Below the pieces are notes generated by a model. That model did no database searches, was not told the origin of the DNA, and saw only the letters and a program-made list of their open reading frames with translations. From DATKUC01 sp964553615 (lineage in GTDB: Bacteria; Spirochaetota; Spirochaetia; DSM-27196; DATKUC01), in the NCBI GenBank assembly GCA_964553615.1, contig CAZKMA010000017.1, positions 1 through 64,000 on the forward strand: DNA of 64,000 nt, read 5' to 3'. The number at the start of each line of letters is the position of its first letter. The first letter of the stretch is position 1. A program made the translations under genes and the position numbers. Below, piece after piece: positions 34,057 through 42,244 of this stretch.

Positions 34057-34485
34057 ATGAAGTACAAGCTTCTAGTTTTCGCAGCGCTGTTAATGGCATC
34101 CGCTGCACTCATCTTCGCAAACGGCCAACAGGAGCATATGTCCCTATCCGGCAAAGTGGTTTCGGTAACGAACGTCTCCGGCGGCAACGTCACAGTAACG
34201 GTGACCTCAAACGGAAAGACCTACTCGGCAACGGTTCCACAGACTGCACTCAACGGTCTGAACATTGCGGTCGGCAAGGTTATTACCGTGAAAGGCGTCG
34301 AGCACAGCAATTCCGACGGAACGAGCACCATTGAGGCGGATTCCATCGCGGAGGACGGCGTGAACCACGATATTCACATAGCCAAAGACAACAGCCACGA
34401 CTCCGGCAAGAGTGTCGAATCGGAGAAGAGCTCCGGAGACTCGTCGAGTCATGACTCGGAGACGCACAGCAGCGGAGACAGCTGA
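34057..34485 (+). CDS. Small secreted protein with His/Asp/Ser-rich tail
   Basis: This 142-aa protein has a signal peptide (MKYKLLVFAALLMASAALIFA) and a mature N-terminus NGQQE. The middle (about 30-95, SLSGKVVSVTNVSGGNVTVTV and GKVITVKGVE) looks like a small beta-barrel, OB-like, as in DUF5666-type exported proteins. The last 45 residues are rich in His, Asp, Ser and Lys and probably disordered; they could bind metal. GGAGGTG lies seven bases upstream. Function unknown. Confidence 0.72.
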   Translation: MKYKLLVFAALLMASAALIFANGQQEHMSLSGKVVSVTNVSGGNVTVTVTSNGKTYSATVPQTALNGLNIAVGKVITVKGVEHSNSDGTSTIEADSIAEDGVNHDIHIAKDNSHDSGKSVESEKSSGDSSSHDSETHSSGDS

Positions 34486-34500
34486 GAAACCTGCTCCAGC

Positions 34501-34672
34501 AGGAAGGCTGTGCCGTCAGGAAGGCTGTGCCNNNNNNNNNNNNNNNNNNNNNNNNNNNNNNNNNNNNNNNNNNNNNNNNNNNNNNNNNNNNNNNNNNNNN
34601 NNNNNNNNNNNNNNNNNNNNNNNNNNNNNNNCAGGAAGGCTGTGCCGTCAGGAAGGCTGTGCCTTCCTGACG
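34501..34672. repeat. 17-base tandem repeat interrupted by a 100-N assembly gap
   Basis: Units of AGGAAGGCTGTGCCGTC occur at 34501-34517 and 34518-34531 (cut), and again at about 34632-34663 after the N run (34532-34631). Each unit contains the small hairpin GGC-TGT-GCC. At the right end 34647-34671 form a perfect 11-bp inverted repeat (GTCAGGAAGGC, loop TGT). The N count is probably an arbitrary placeholder, so the true array length is unknown. Confidence 0.9.
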
Positions 34673-34680
34673 CAAATCGG

Positions 34681-34705
34681 GCCGCCGGAAGGCGGCTCTT
34701 CTTTT
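34681..34705 (+). terminator. Intrinsic terminator after the small secreted protein
   Basis: GCCGCC-GGAA-GGCGGC is followed by TCTTCTTTT, a standard hairpin plus T-run on the plus strand. It directly follows the tandem repeat and ends just before the convergent acetyltransferase gene. Confidence 0.75.
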
Positions 34706-34706
34706 G

Positions 34707-35129
34707 TCAGTACGAAGATCGAGGTTTTCGCATGAACTTCCGGCAGACTTCGTCGGACTGAACGAATCCAAATTGTTCATACAATCCATGAGCGTCTGCT
34801 GTCATCAGGAATCCTGAAAGCGACGCGAGGCGCGGGTGGGTGCAAATCTGCTCCACCAGCCGCTTTCCAAGTCCGCGACCGCGATGAGGACCGAGAACGA
34901 ACAGGTCGCAGACATAGTACATCGTTGCCCAGTCGGTAACGACTCGTGCAAATGCAACCATTCCCGCAACAGGGTGGTGAATCGCTACGCAGTACGAATT
35001 TTCGATAGATTCCTTGACGACCTCACGGGATCTTCCCTTCGCCCAGTATGAATCTCTGCTCAGGTACGAATAGACTACCTCACCATCAACCCTGCTCCTG
35101 TCGTCCGAGAGGACATACGCTTCATCCAT
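34707..35129 (-). CDS. GNAT family N-acetyltransferase
   Basis: This 140-aa protein has the acetyl-CoA motif DLFVLGPHRGRGLGKRLVEQ (about 75-94) and the C-terminal ADAHGLYEQFGFV strand-helix typical of GNAT proteins. The substrate is unknown. The start at 35129 (MDEAYVLSDDRSR) gives the normal length; an in-frame codon at 35192 adds 21 unlikely residues. Confidence 0.9.
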   Translation of the reverse strand: MDEAYVLSDDRSRVDGEVVYSYLSRDSYWAKGRSREVVKESIENSYCVAIHHPVAGMVAFARVVTDWATMYYVCDLFVLGPHRGRGLGKRLVEQICTHPRLASLSGFLMTADAHGLYEQFGFVQSDEVCRKFMRKPRSSY

Positions 35130-35258
35130 TCGTCCGATTCTACCACCCCGGTCTGGGGCAGCACAAGTTTTCCAGCTGCGGACGCGGCGCACAATACACG
35201 GTGCAGAACAGGATCTGCCGGTTGATCTTTTCGGAAGTTTTCCGGAGAATCTCTTCCT

Positions 35259-35618
35259 ATGGCAACACTGATCAAAGCACCAACCATTATCGCGGCCGAA
35301 GGTAGTAGGCCCAAGCGAATTGAAGAGTTCATCGGACGGGTGAATAGCGGAAACGAAGGGGTGAGTATTGCGCGTATGAAAAGCGCCTCCGGCTGGGAAG
35401 AGCCGGGCCAGACACCCGAGTTCTCCGAATATACCCTTGTGCTGTCCGGCATGGTCCGCGCGGAGACTCGTACCGGCACTATCGACGTTCAGGCCGGCCA
35501 GGCGCTCATCTCTCCCGCAGGAGAATGGGTCCGTTACAGCACGCCGGGAACAGAGGGAGCTGAATACGTCTCTGTCTGTCTGCCGGGCTTCTCACCGGAC
35601 ACGGTTCATCGGGACTGA
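35259..35618 (+). CDS. Cupin-domain protein
   Basis: This 119-aa single-domain cupin includes TPEFSEYTLVLSGMVRAET (motif 1 region) and VQAGQALISPAGEWVRYSTPG (motif 2 region). Most of the usual metal-binding His residues are absent, so it may be a non-metal binding member of the EutQ-like type. No neighbour hints at a substrate. Confidence 0.82.
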   Translation: MATLIKAPTIIAAEGSRPKRIEEFIGRVNSGNEGVSIARMKSASGWEEPGQTPEFSEYTLVLSGMVRAETRTGTIDVQAGQALISPAGEWVRYSTPGTEGAEYVSVCLPGFSPDTVHRD

Positions 35619-35773
35619 CGTCCCGGGAGAAGGCGCGCCAAACAGGGGCCGCCGCCCGCCTCATAGAGGCCGACCATCGCGTCGGTGCCGTCTTCGAAAA
35701 GCTTCACGGCTTCGATGATTACCCGTTGGTGGTCACGTCTGCGACACCACGGGACAAGGAGAGAACGGACACG

Positions 35774-36469
35774 ATGCATCGGCGAGCAACGATTCTTTTC
35801 TCCCTGAAGACGACGCTTCCAGTCTTTCTCGGGTACAGCGCAATCGGCCTTGCGTTCGGTTTGCTCCTGCAGCGTTCCGGGTTTCCATGGTACCTGGCAA
35901 CAATCATGTCCGTACTCATCTATGCCGGTGCTGCACAGTTTCTGGCAGTTGGCATGTTCACCGGAGGCGCTGGGCTCGTCTCGATAGCGGTGGCAACACT
36001 GCTTGTGAACGCGCGCCACATGGTGTACGGACTGAGTATGCTCGACCGGTTCTCGGACGCGGGACGGGCCAAGCCGTATCTTGTCTTCGCGCTTACCGAT
36101 GAAACCTATGCGGTGCTCACGTCGACACGCATTCCCCCGGATGTGGATCGTCGCCGTGCAATGCTCTATATCTCGGCACTTGATCAGAGCTACTGGGTAC
36201 TTGCCAGCACATTCGGTGCGCTCGCAGGGACTTTTGTCCCCATAGATACGCAGGGGCTGGAGTTCGCTCTGAACGCGCTCTTCATGGTTCTCCTGATCGA
36301 ACAGTGGAAGATTGCACGATCGAAGCTGCCGTTTGTTATTGCGGGCCTATGCACGCTCGCCGCCTACCTGCTGGCCGGGCCCGAAAACATGCTCATTGCC
36401 GCAATCGTTGCAAGCATAGTGGTTCTCCTGCTGCTCCGAAGGCGGCTTCCGGAGGAGGCCATTGACTGA
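35774..36469 (+). CDS. azlC: AzlC family branched-chain amino acid exporter subunit
   Basis: This 231-aa membrane protein has SLKTTLPVFLGYSAIGLAFG, IYAGAAQFLAVGMF (about 55) and NARHMVYGLSM (about 85), the AzlC hallmarks. With AzlD it forms an exporter for branched-chain amino acids or analogues. AAGGAG lies about 12 bases upstream. The frame is open upstream through 35620-35773, where a coding-like stretch lies before the start; I treat that as non-coding. Confidence 0.9.
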   Translation: MHRRATILFSLKTTLPVFLGYSAIGLAFGLLLQRSGFPWYLATIMSVLIYAGAAQFLAVGMFTGGAGLVSIAVATLLVNARHMVYGLSMLDRFSDAGRAKPYLVFALTDETYAVLTSTRIPPDVDRRRAMLYISALDQSYWVLASTFGALAGTFVPIDTQGLEFALNALFMVLLIEQWKIARSKLPFVIAGLCTLAAYLLAGPENMLIAAIVASIVVLLLLRRRLPEEAID

Positions 36470-36794
36470 AGCGCTTCTTGCCACACTCATCATGGCTTCG
36501 GTAACGCTCTTCACCCGGGCGTTCCCCTTCCTCTTCTTCCGCGGACGGAAACAGCCACCAATCGTCCGGTTCATTGAGGCCTACATCCCGCCCATGATCA
36601 TGCTCATCCTCGTCGTGTACAGCGTCAAAGACGTACAGTGGACGCATGCGCCGTTCGGCCTCCCGGAGCTCATTTCCCTGGCTATCGTCGCGGTGCTCCA
36701 TCTCTGGAAACGAAATGCTCTGATCAGCATTTTCGGCGGAACGCTCGTTTACATGGCAGTCGTGCAGACGCACGTCGCGGCAATGCTCTTCTAG
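36462..36794 (+). CDS. azlD: AzlD family branched-chain amino acid exporter subunit
   Basis: This 110-aa protein with about four helices has TLFTRAFPFLFF and YIPPMIMLILVVYSVKDV, typical of AzlD, the small partner of AzlC. It begins at a TTG with GGAGGAGG three bases upstream and overlaps azlC by eight bases. Confidence 0.88.
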   Translation: MTEALLATLIMASVTLFTRAFPFLFFRGRKQPPIVRFIEAYIPPMIMLILVVYSVKDVQWTHAPFGLPELISLAIVAVLHLWKRNALISIFGGTLVYMAVVQTHVAAMLF

Positions 36795-36809
36795 CGCAGA
36801 GCACCCTGA

Positions 36810-38012
36810 CTATCTCCCTTGACTGGCGGTCGCGGCACTGTTGAGGGCCGAGACAAGTGAGTCGGGGCTCGAAACGAACTGCGCCTGTCCGTCGATTGCA
36901 AGGACCTCCCGCCGCAGCATCTCGTTGGAGGTCACGAACACTGTCATCGTATGAGCCCGGCGGGAGGCGAGTTCCCGAACCATCGCAAGATCGGACCGGG
37001 TATCCCCACACACAAGAACCGACTTCCCCGTGAGGCCCAACCCGAGAACCGTGTCCAGATATGCAAGCCCGGTGCCTTTGTCGAACTCCCCGCCCGCTCG
37101 GCCGTCCGGAGAAGTGTCCTGGTTCAGCATCACTTCGATATCGCTGCCGGTATCTTCGACCGTCAGCTGGGTTCCGGCAGGATCCACACGCTGGACGATT
37201 GCACGAACCCGTTCGAGCATATCCTGCGACCGTTGTGGAGAAACGCTCTCGATCATATCCTGCCGTGCAACGGTGGACTGTCCGAACTTGCGCTGGAATC
37301 CGGAGCCAATCCGGGCGAAAATCCGGTATTCACTGCGCTCGAGCAGCTGCTGTATTCGATTGTTCAGCTCATCGAGAATCACCTGCTGGCCCGCGGCGAC
37401 GGCCATGCGGCCATTGCCGCCCTGCTCATCGCGATACTCGCGTCCTTTGGACCCTGCGTAGGCAAAGACGCCCTCCGGCATCACGCTCACATCGACAATT
37501 CCCCCGCCTGCAAGTGGTGCCGAAGTGAGCAGTAGCGACCTGGCCGAACATCGTCGGGCAAACCTGCAGAGGTATAGAGCGTTGTATGCGGACTGGACCG
37601 AAGAGAGATACCGTGCGCAGTAATTGTTCACCGTCCCGTCCCGATCGGAGACAAAGACATCGAACGGGCCTTCAAGCAGCAGGACCTCGGCAATTCGTTT
37701 TACCTCTTCCTCATGCTCGGGTCGAATCTGCGCAAGATGGGCTTCGAGTGCCGTTTCGCCTTCCCGAAGGAAGATGAGGTCCTTCTCAATCTCATCCAGC
37801 TCGTATGAGAGATCGAACGGAACGTCTCGGCCTGATCCGTCTTTGAGCCGATATCGTCCGCCTTCGCGGGGAAGAGCCAGGAAAAGGCGCTGGACACCTT
37901 CCAGCTCCGCCGCCCCGGCTTTCACCGAATGGCCTTCAAGAAGGCCTGCGACCGTCTTGCGCCTGATCTCCGTCAGACGCAGGATTTGCTCGTCAAACCA
38001 TTCTATAGTCAC
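36810..38012 (-). CDS. HAD-superfamily phosphatase-like protein
   Basis: This 400-aa protein has an N-terminal helical region of about 130 residues and a HAD domain with motif I DVFVSDRDGTVNNY (about 133), a Lys/Arg-rich middle and motif IV VLVCGDTRSDLAMV (about 350). The layout resembles Cof/trehalose-phosphatase-type HAD hydrolases. The start is a GTG at 38012 with GGGGG six bases upstream, 22 bases after the Nudix stop, so the two are one operon. Substrate unknown. Confidence 0.82.
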   Translation of the reverse strand: MTIEWFDEQILRLTEIRRKTVAGLLEGHSVKAGAAELEGVQRLFLALPREGGRYRLKDGSGRDVPFDLSYELDEIEKDLIFLREGETALEAHLAQIRPEHEEEVKRIAEVLLLEGPFDVFVSDRDGTVNNYCARYLSSVQSAYNALYLCRFARRCSARSLLLTSAPLAGGGIVDVSVMPEGVFAYAGSKGREYRDEQGGNGRMAVAAGQQVILDELNNRIQQLLERSEYRIFARIGSGFQRKFGQSTVARQDMIESVSPQRSQDMLERVRAIVQRVDPAGTQLTVEDTGSDIEVMLNQDTSPDGRAGGEFDKGTGLAYLDTVLGLGLTGKSVLVCGDTRSDLAMVRELASRRAHTMTVFVTSNEMLRREVLAIDGQAQFVSSPDSLVSALNSAATASQGR

Positions 38013-38034
38013 GACAGCCCCCGCCCGGACACGT

Positions 38035-38541
38035 TCAGGCGAGCCCGGCCGCGCCAGGGTCAAGTCGCATATCGTTATACTCGCCCTCCGATGTGAATAC
38101 CGACAGAGCGTACCGTGAAAGACGTCGCACATTGTCCGGCATCTGGGCAACCTCAATATCCTCGGCCGAAAGCCAGATCAGCTCTTCGCTCCCCGTCCCT
38201 GCCGGGTAATCATCTGCCATCTTTTCAGAATCGATGATTCGGCCCAGGTAGATGAGATCGATGTGCTGGTGGCCCGGCTCAATGTCCTCGAGAAGAACGG
38301 CAATTGGACGCGCCAGGTGCCGGGCATCCGTGAGCGGCCAGTCGGGCTCCGGACGGTACAGCTCGATTGCAAGTCCCGACTCCTCAGCCACCTCACGCAC
38401 TGCAGCGTCGTCGGGCAGTTCGTCGGGCTCAATATGTCCCCCGAGCGGCAACATCAGGCGCAGTTTTCGGTGAAAATGGAGAAGAACCTTGTTCCGATGG
38501 ACAACCAATGTGGTCGCAGTAAAATCTTTTTTCGTATTCAT
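38035..38541 (-). CDS. Nudix hydrolase
   Basis: This 168-aa protein has the Nudix box GGHIEPDELPDDAAVREVAEESGL (about 36-59, key residues G, E, R, E-x-x-E-E all present). It should hydrolyse a nucleoside diphosphate linked to X. It opens MNTKKDFTATTLVVHRNKVLL. It is the first gene of a unit with the HAD protein, pairing two phosphate-processing enzymes. Confidence 0.92.
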   Translation of the reverse strand: MNTKKDFTATTLVVHRNKVLLHFHRKLRLMLPLGGHIEPDELPDDAAVREVAEESGLAIELYRPEPDWPLTDARHLARPIAVLLEDIEPGHQHIDLIYLGRIIDSEKMADDYPAGTGSEELIWLSAEDIEVAQMPDNVRRLSRYALSVFTSEGEYNDMRLDPGAAGLA

Positions 38542-38630
38542 TCCGTATATGAAGAATAGCAGGCTGGAGCGCACGAACGCAACCTGCCGGAGACTTGCCA
38601 CCGAAGAGCTTTCGGGACAATATTCTAGTG

Positions 38631-39215
38631 ATGGGCAAGCGACCGACAGAAGACACTATTCTGATGAAACGGATGGCTCGAGGCGAGAAAGAAGCACTCG
38701 GGTCGTTGTATGACCGGTACGGCAGGCTCGTGTACAGCGTTGCCCTGCATTTCGTGCATGATTCGAGCAGTGCCGAGGAGATCACTCAGGATGTATTCGT
38801 TACCGTGTGGACAAAAGCACGTGACTACAATCCGGAAAAAGCGGGTGTATCCACGTGGATGCTGCGAATCACGAGAAACCGTGCGATCGACAACCTCAGG
38901 AAACAGAAGGCACGGCGCGATTTTGCAGTAGGGTCGACCATGGATGTGGTACTGAGCACGAATGCCTGGGTTGATGAATCCGAGGACCCTGAAGTGATTG
39001 CTGAGCGGGAATGGGACCGCGAGCGAATCACCGAGGCAGTGGATTCTCTCCCCGAGCAGCAGCGTCAGGCTCTCCAGCTCGCGTATTTCCGTGATCTGAC
39101 GCACCGTGAGATCGCCGAAGAGCTCAACGAGCCCCTGGGGACGGTGAAAAGCAGGATCCGTATGGGGCTCCAGAAACTTCGGAAGATACTCGAAACGGAG
39201 GAGGCGACAGGATGA
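38631..39215 (+). CDS. ECF-type RNA polymerase sigma factor
   Basis: This 194-aa sigma factor has region 2 (AFVHDSSSAEEITQDVFVTVW and RNRAIDNLRKQKARR, about 40-100) and region 4 (LPEQQRQALQLAYFRDLTHREIAEELNEPLGTVKSRI, about 140-178). It is of the RpoE/SigK-like group. It overlaps the anti-sigma gene by four bases. The ATG at 38631 lacks a clear ribosome site. TATTCT at 38621-38626 lies four bases upstream and could be a -10 for a nearly leaderless message. Confidence 0.93.
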   Translation: MGKRPTEDTILMKRMARGEKEALGSLYDRYGRLVYSVALHFVHDSSSAEEITQDVFVTVWTKARDYNPEKAGVSTWMLRITRNRAIDNLRKQKARRDFAVGSTMDVVLSTNAWVDESEDPEVIAEREWDRERITEAVDSLPEQQRQALQLAYFRDLTHREIAEELNEPLGTVKSRIRMGLQKLRKILETEEATG

Positions 39216-40045
39216 TCACAATCAGACAGGAGCACGAGCGCATGGCACATCTCCTCCCGTCGTATGCAACCGGCGGCCTCGATCCGGACGAAGCACTCGC
39301 GGTGCGAAAGCACCTGCGGCGCTGTGGCCGGTGCCGGATGCTCGCAGCTGAGTATCGCGCTGCATTCGACGCAATAGGTTTATCGGTACCACTGGCCGAT
39401 CCGCCGGAACATCTGAGAGCAAATATTCTGGAAAACCTTCCGCAACAACCGCCGTACCGGCTTCCGCCTCCCGTGCGGTTCATCCTCGACCATCCACGCG
39501 GCGTCGTAGCCGCGAGCCTCGCCATCCTGCTGCTGTTTGCCGCGTCGGTATGGTTGAATATATCGGGTGTTCCGGGAACATCGACAGGCACGAATCAGGT
39601 TCAATCGGCACGGGTCGACCCCACGGAGGTCGCCGGCGGCATACTGACCGTCCTGAACGGAACGGCAGCAGCACCCCGGGCCCGGGCGATTATCGCTGTA
39701 GGCCGCGATCGGACATCCGCCGTTCTGTACGCATTCGGACTGCCGCGCCCTCCGCAGGGGCATGTCTATCAGCTCTGGCTCATGAAGAATGGAGTACATA
39801 CAAACGGCGGCATTATCCGCGTAACACCCGAGGGACACGCTGTCCATTACATACAGCTTGCCGGACCAATAACACAGTTCGCCAGCTTCGGCATTACCCT
39901 CGAACCCGCCGCCGGAAGCAGCCAGGGCCCGACTGGAAACAAGATTCTCGAAGACGAATCCCTCGAACCCCGCACTATGCCGGATGCGGATATAGAAGGC
40001 GTACAAAATGTGCAAACCAGCATGTACGGAATCATCCCGGAGTGA
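39212..40045 (+). CDS. Zinc-binding anti-sigma factor with RskA-like C-terminal domain
   Basis: This 277-aa protein has an N-terminal anti-sigma zinc domain with HLRRCGRC (H-x3-C-x2-C, about 30-37), a membrane helix (about 95-113, GVVAASLAILLLFAASVWL) and an extracytoplasmic RskA domain (from about 140, HVYQLWLMKNG and SFGITLEPAAGS). It should hold the ECF sigma factor inactive until an envelope signal, perhaps by proteolysis. The pair is the usual sigma/anti-sigma operon. Confidence 0.93.
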   Translation: MITIRQEHERMAHLLPSYATGGLDPDEALAVRKHLRRCGRCRMLAAEYRAAFDAIGLSVPLADPPEHLRANILENLPQQPPYRLPPPVRFILDHPRGVVAASLAILLLFAASVWLNISGVPGTSTGTNQVQSARVDPTEVAGGILTVLNGTAAAPRARAIIAVGRDRTSAVLYAFGLPRPPQGHVYQLWLMKNGVHTNGGIIRVTPEGHAVHYIQLAGPITQFASFGITLEPAAGSSQGPTGNKILEDESLEPRTMPDADIEGVQNVQTSMYGIIPE

Positions 40046-40099
40046 TCCAACTTCGCGGCTGGTACGTATATGCTTTTAAATACGGCCTGGAAACGGTCA

Positions 40100-40167
40100 C
40101 CGTCCTGAGTACCGCGCCCGTCGCTGTCCACCTGGCTCATCCCGTAGATTGGTGTGGCTCAGGACGG
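40100..40167 (+). other. Long-range inverted repeat before the arginase gene
   Basis: CCGTCCTGAG (40100-40109) and CTCAGGACGG (40158-40167) are perfect 10-bp arms separated by 48 bases, followed by a pyrimidine-rich tract (TTTCCTTCTTCTT). It could be the terminator of the sigma/anti-sigma unit or part of an arginase leader. The gap 40046-40217 contains no gene. Confidence 0.55.
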
Positions 40168-40217
40168 CCCGTTTCCTTCTTCTTGCAAACAAATTCATAC
40201 GAAATTATGGTGAACTC

Positions 40218-41126
40218 ATGAAAGTGCGACTGCTCGGCGTGGCAATGGATCTCGGCGCCGGCCGACGCGGTGTAGACATGGGACCGTCCGCGTTGAGACT
40301 GGCGGGCATTAAGGAGCGGATTGCCGAACTCGGAATCGATGTCGAAGACGACCGGGAGAGCATCTTCGTGCCAATCCGGGAACGGGGCCATGAGTACGAC
40401 AACCGACTCAAGTTCCTTCCCGAAATCATCGAAGGCTGTGAAAAGCTCGCAACACGTGTCGAGCTTGCACGGGACGAGGGGACCATGCCGGTAGTCATGG
40501 GTGGGGACCATTCAATCGCCATTGGGACCATTGCCGGCCTCGCAGCTCACTACCGGAAAGCAGGCAAGAAGCTGGGAGTCGTATGGATAGATGCACACAC
40601 CGACTTCAACACCCCGGAGACTACACCAAGCGGAAACATTCATGGAATGCCACTTGCCGTTTCGGTTGGGCTCGGGATTCCCGAGCTGACCGGTCTGCAC
40701 GGACCATCACCGAAGATCGACCCGGAGAATGTGGTGGTCATCGGTGCTCGCGACATAGACCCGCTCGAAAAGAAAAACCTCCACGACAAGCTGGTCAGAG
40801 TCTACACTATGAGTGATATAGACCGTATGGGCATAGCGGCGGTCGTGGATGACACCATCAGCCGACTGCGTGAGCGCGTCGATGTGCTGCATGTGAGTTT
40901 TGATGTTGACAGCCTCGACCCGTCCTTTGCGCCCGGCGTGGGCACTCCAGTCACCGGTGGGCTTCAATTTCGTGAATTACATCTGATCATGGAGACTCTT
41001 GCTGCGTCCGGCATTGTCGGGTCTATCGAGGTAGTCGAAGTCAATCCAATCCTGGACAATGCGAACACAACCGCGGAGGTCGCCGTAGGAATTGTCTGTA
41101 GCGCCCTAGGGAAGACGATTCTTTAG
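40218..41126 (+). CDS. rocF: Arginase (ureohydrolase family)
   Basis: This 302-aa enzyme hydrolyses L-arginine to ornithine and urea. The di-manganese site is complete: GGDHSIAIG (about 95), DAHTDFNTPET (about 121) and SFDVDSLDPSFAPGVGTPVTGG (about 225). The N-terminal GVAMDLGAGRRGVDMGPSALR favours arginase over agmatinase. The start at 40218 gives the standard N-terminus. It overlaps the convergent binding-protein gene by 21 bases. Confidence 0.92.
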   Translation: MKVRLLGVAMDLGAGRRGVDMGPSALRLAGIKERIAELGIDVEDDRESIFVPIRERGHEYDNRLKFLPEIIEGCEKLATRVELARDEGTMPVVMGGDHSIAIGTIAGLAAHYRKAGKKLGVVWIDAHTDFNTPETTPSGNIHGMPLAVSVGLGIPELTGLHGPSPKIDPENVVVIGARDIDPLEKKNLHDKLVRVYTMSDIDRMGIAAVVDDTISRLRERVDVLHVSFDVDSLDPSFAPGVGTPVTGGLQFRELHLIMETLAASGIVGSIEVVEVNPILDNANTTAEVAVGIVCSALGKTIL

Positions 41127-42152
41127 CGCCGTGTCGACAAAACGGTTGTCGATTACGGCACGCAAATTGAATGTGTGCCGAACCATCCCGTGAGCGACGT
41201 ACCACTCCATATCTGAACGCAGCGTGCGCGCGTTGACGCGGCCGTCCGGTCTGACAAGCGTTACATTCATCCGGCTCAGCATTGTTGAATCTATTCCGTG
41301 AATCGAAGACTCAAGAATCCGGAAAAACGTGGCCCTGTCGCCCCCGGCAGCGAAGGCGGAGTCATACGCATGAGCTCCTGCCATGCAGGCGCTCGTGAAC
41401 CGCTCAGCAATAGCGGTTCTGCTCGCGAACGAATCCGAAAAGCAGAGCACACTCGTCTCCGCGCCCGGATAAATCTCTCCGAGATCCTTGTAGACCCTGA
41501 AGGTGCCCCGAAGAAGGCCTTCGGAATAGAAGGGTTCGGGCACAACGGCGAGATCAATTGTACCCCCGGCAAGGGCCGCAGCCATTTTTCGCGGGGCAAT
41601 TTTCACGAGTTTCAGATCCGATAGTGAGAGTCCTGAAGATCGCAGGAGACGTTCCAGATAGATGAGCGGAGATACTCCTGCATCCGGATCGTACCCGACC
41701 GAGCGCATCTGAAGATTTGACGGAGCGGTCACACTGTCAGCCAGCGGAGTTCGCACCACGAGGCCGCCGTCGCCGTACCCCGGCTGGAGCATTCCGTTGT
41801 CGGCAACAATTCGAATGCGGGCGCCGGCGGCAAGAGCGTTGTAAAGGACGGGGCCCGGAGGACAGTCTGCGGCATCCACCCGCCCTGCTTTGAGTGCTGC
41901 AACCACTTCGGCATCGCCGGAGAACCTCACGAAGATGAGATGAATATTCCGATTCTTGAAGTATGACCGCGCGGAGGCAATATCGATCGAGGCATCGGCG
42001 AAAGTTCCGGTGACTCCTACGCGGACGACCGACGGACGCGCACTCTCTGTGTGCGTCCGCACCGGACCGGGATTGCTTCCGCAACCTTCCAGACTCAAGA
42101 TTGCAGCGGCGAGCAGGAAAATCCCCCCTGCTCGTCTGCACACGGCGTACAC
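41106..42152 (-). CDS. ABC-type substrate-binding lipoprotein (NMT1/SsuA-like)
   Basis: This 348-aa protein has a lipobox (LLAAAILSLEGC) and a two-lobed NMT1/THI5/SsuA-like body: VRVGVTGTFADASIDIA, FSGDAEVVAALKAGRVDAADCPPGP and LAGGTIDLAVVPEPFYSEG. It would bind a nutrient such as a nitrate-, sulfonate- or pyrimidine-like compound, but no permease or ATPase gene is adjacent. The GTG at 42152 is preferred because AAGGA lies upstream and it opens the signal directly; the frame runs back to 42245. Confidence 0.83.
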   Translation of the reverse strand: MYAVCRRAGGIFLLAAAILSLEGCGSNPGPVRTHTESARPSVVRVGVTGTFADASIDIASARSYFKNRNIHLIFVRFSGDAEVVAALKAGRVDAADCPPGPVLYNALAAGARIRIVADNGMLQPGYGDGGLVVRTPLADSVTAPSNLQMRSVGYDPDAGVSPLIYLERLLRSSGLSLSDLKLVKIAPRKMAAALAGGTIDLAVVPEPFYSEGLLRGTFRVYKDLGEIYPGAETSVLCFSDSFASRTAIAERFTSACMAGAHAYDSAFAAGGDRATFFRILESSIHGIDSTMLSRMNVTLVRPDGRVNARTLRSDMEWYVAHGMVRHTFNLRAVIDNRFVDTALKNRLP

Positions 42153-42244
42153 TGAAAGTTGTCCTTTTTTTCGATTTCTCAAGGGGTGCCACCCCACCCG
42201 GGAGGCAGGCCCGGGGCCGCCTCCGCGAGCGGAGTCACATATCA

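Noticed and set aside
34497..34672. CRISPR array at the repeats beside the N run
   Set aside because: Units are 17 bases and directly adjacent with no spacers, and no cas gene is present.
41132..41153. Dyad GTCGACAA...TTGTCGAT resembling the CGGT palindromes
   Set aside because: It falls in the coding end of the binding lipoprotein and has a different arm sequence; probably chance.
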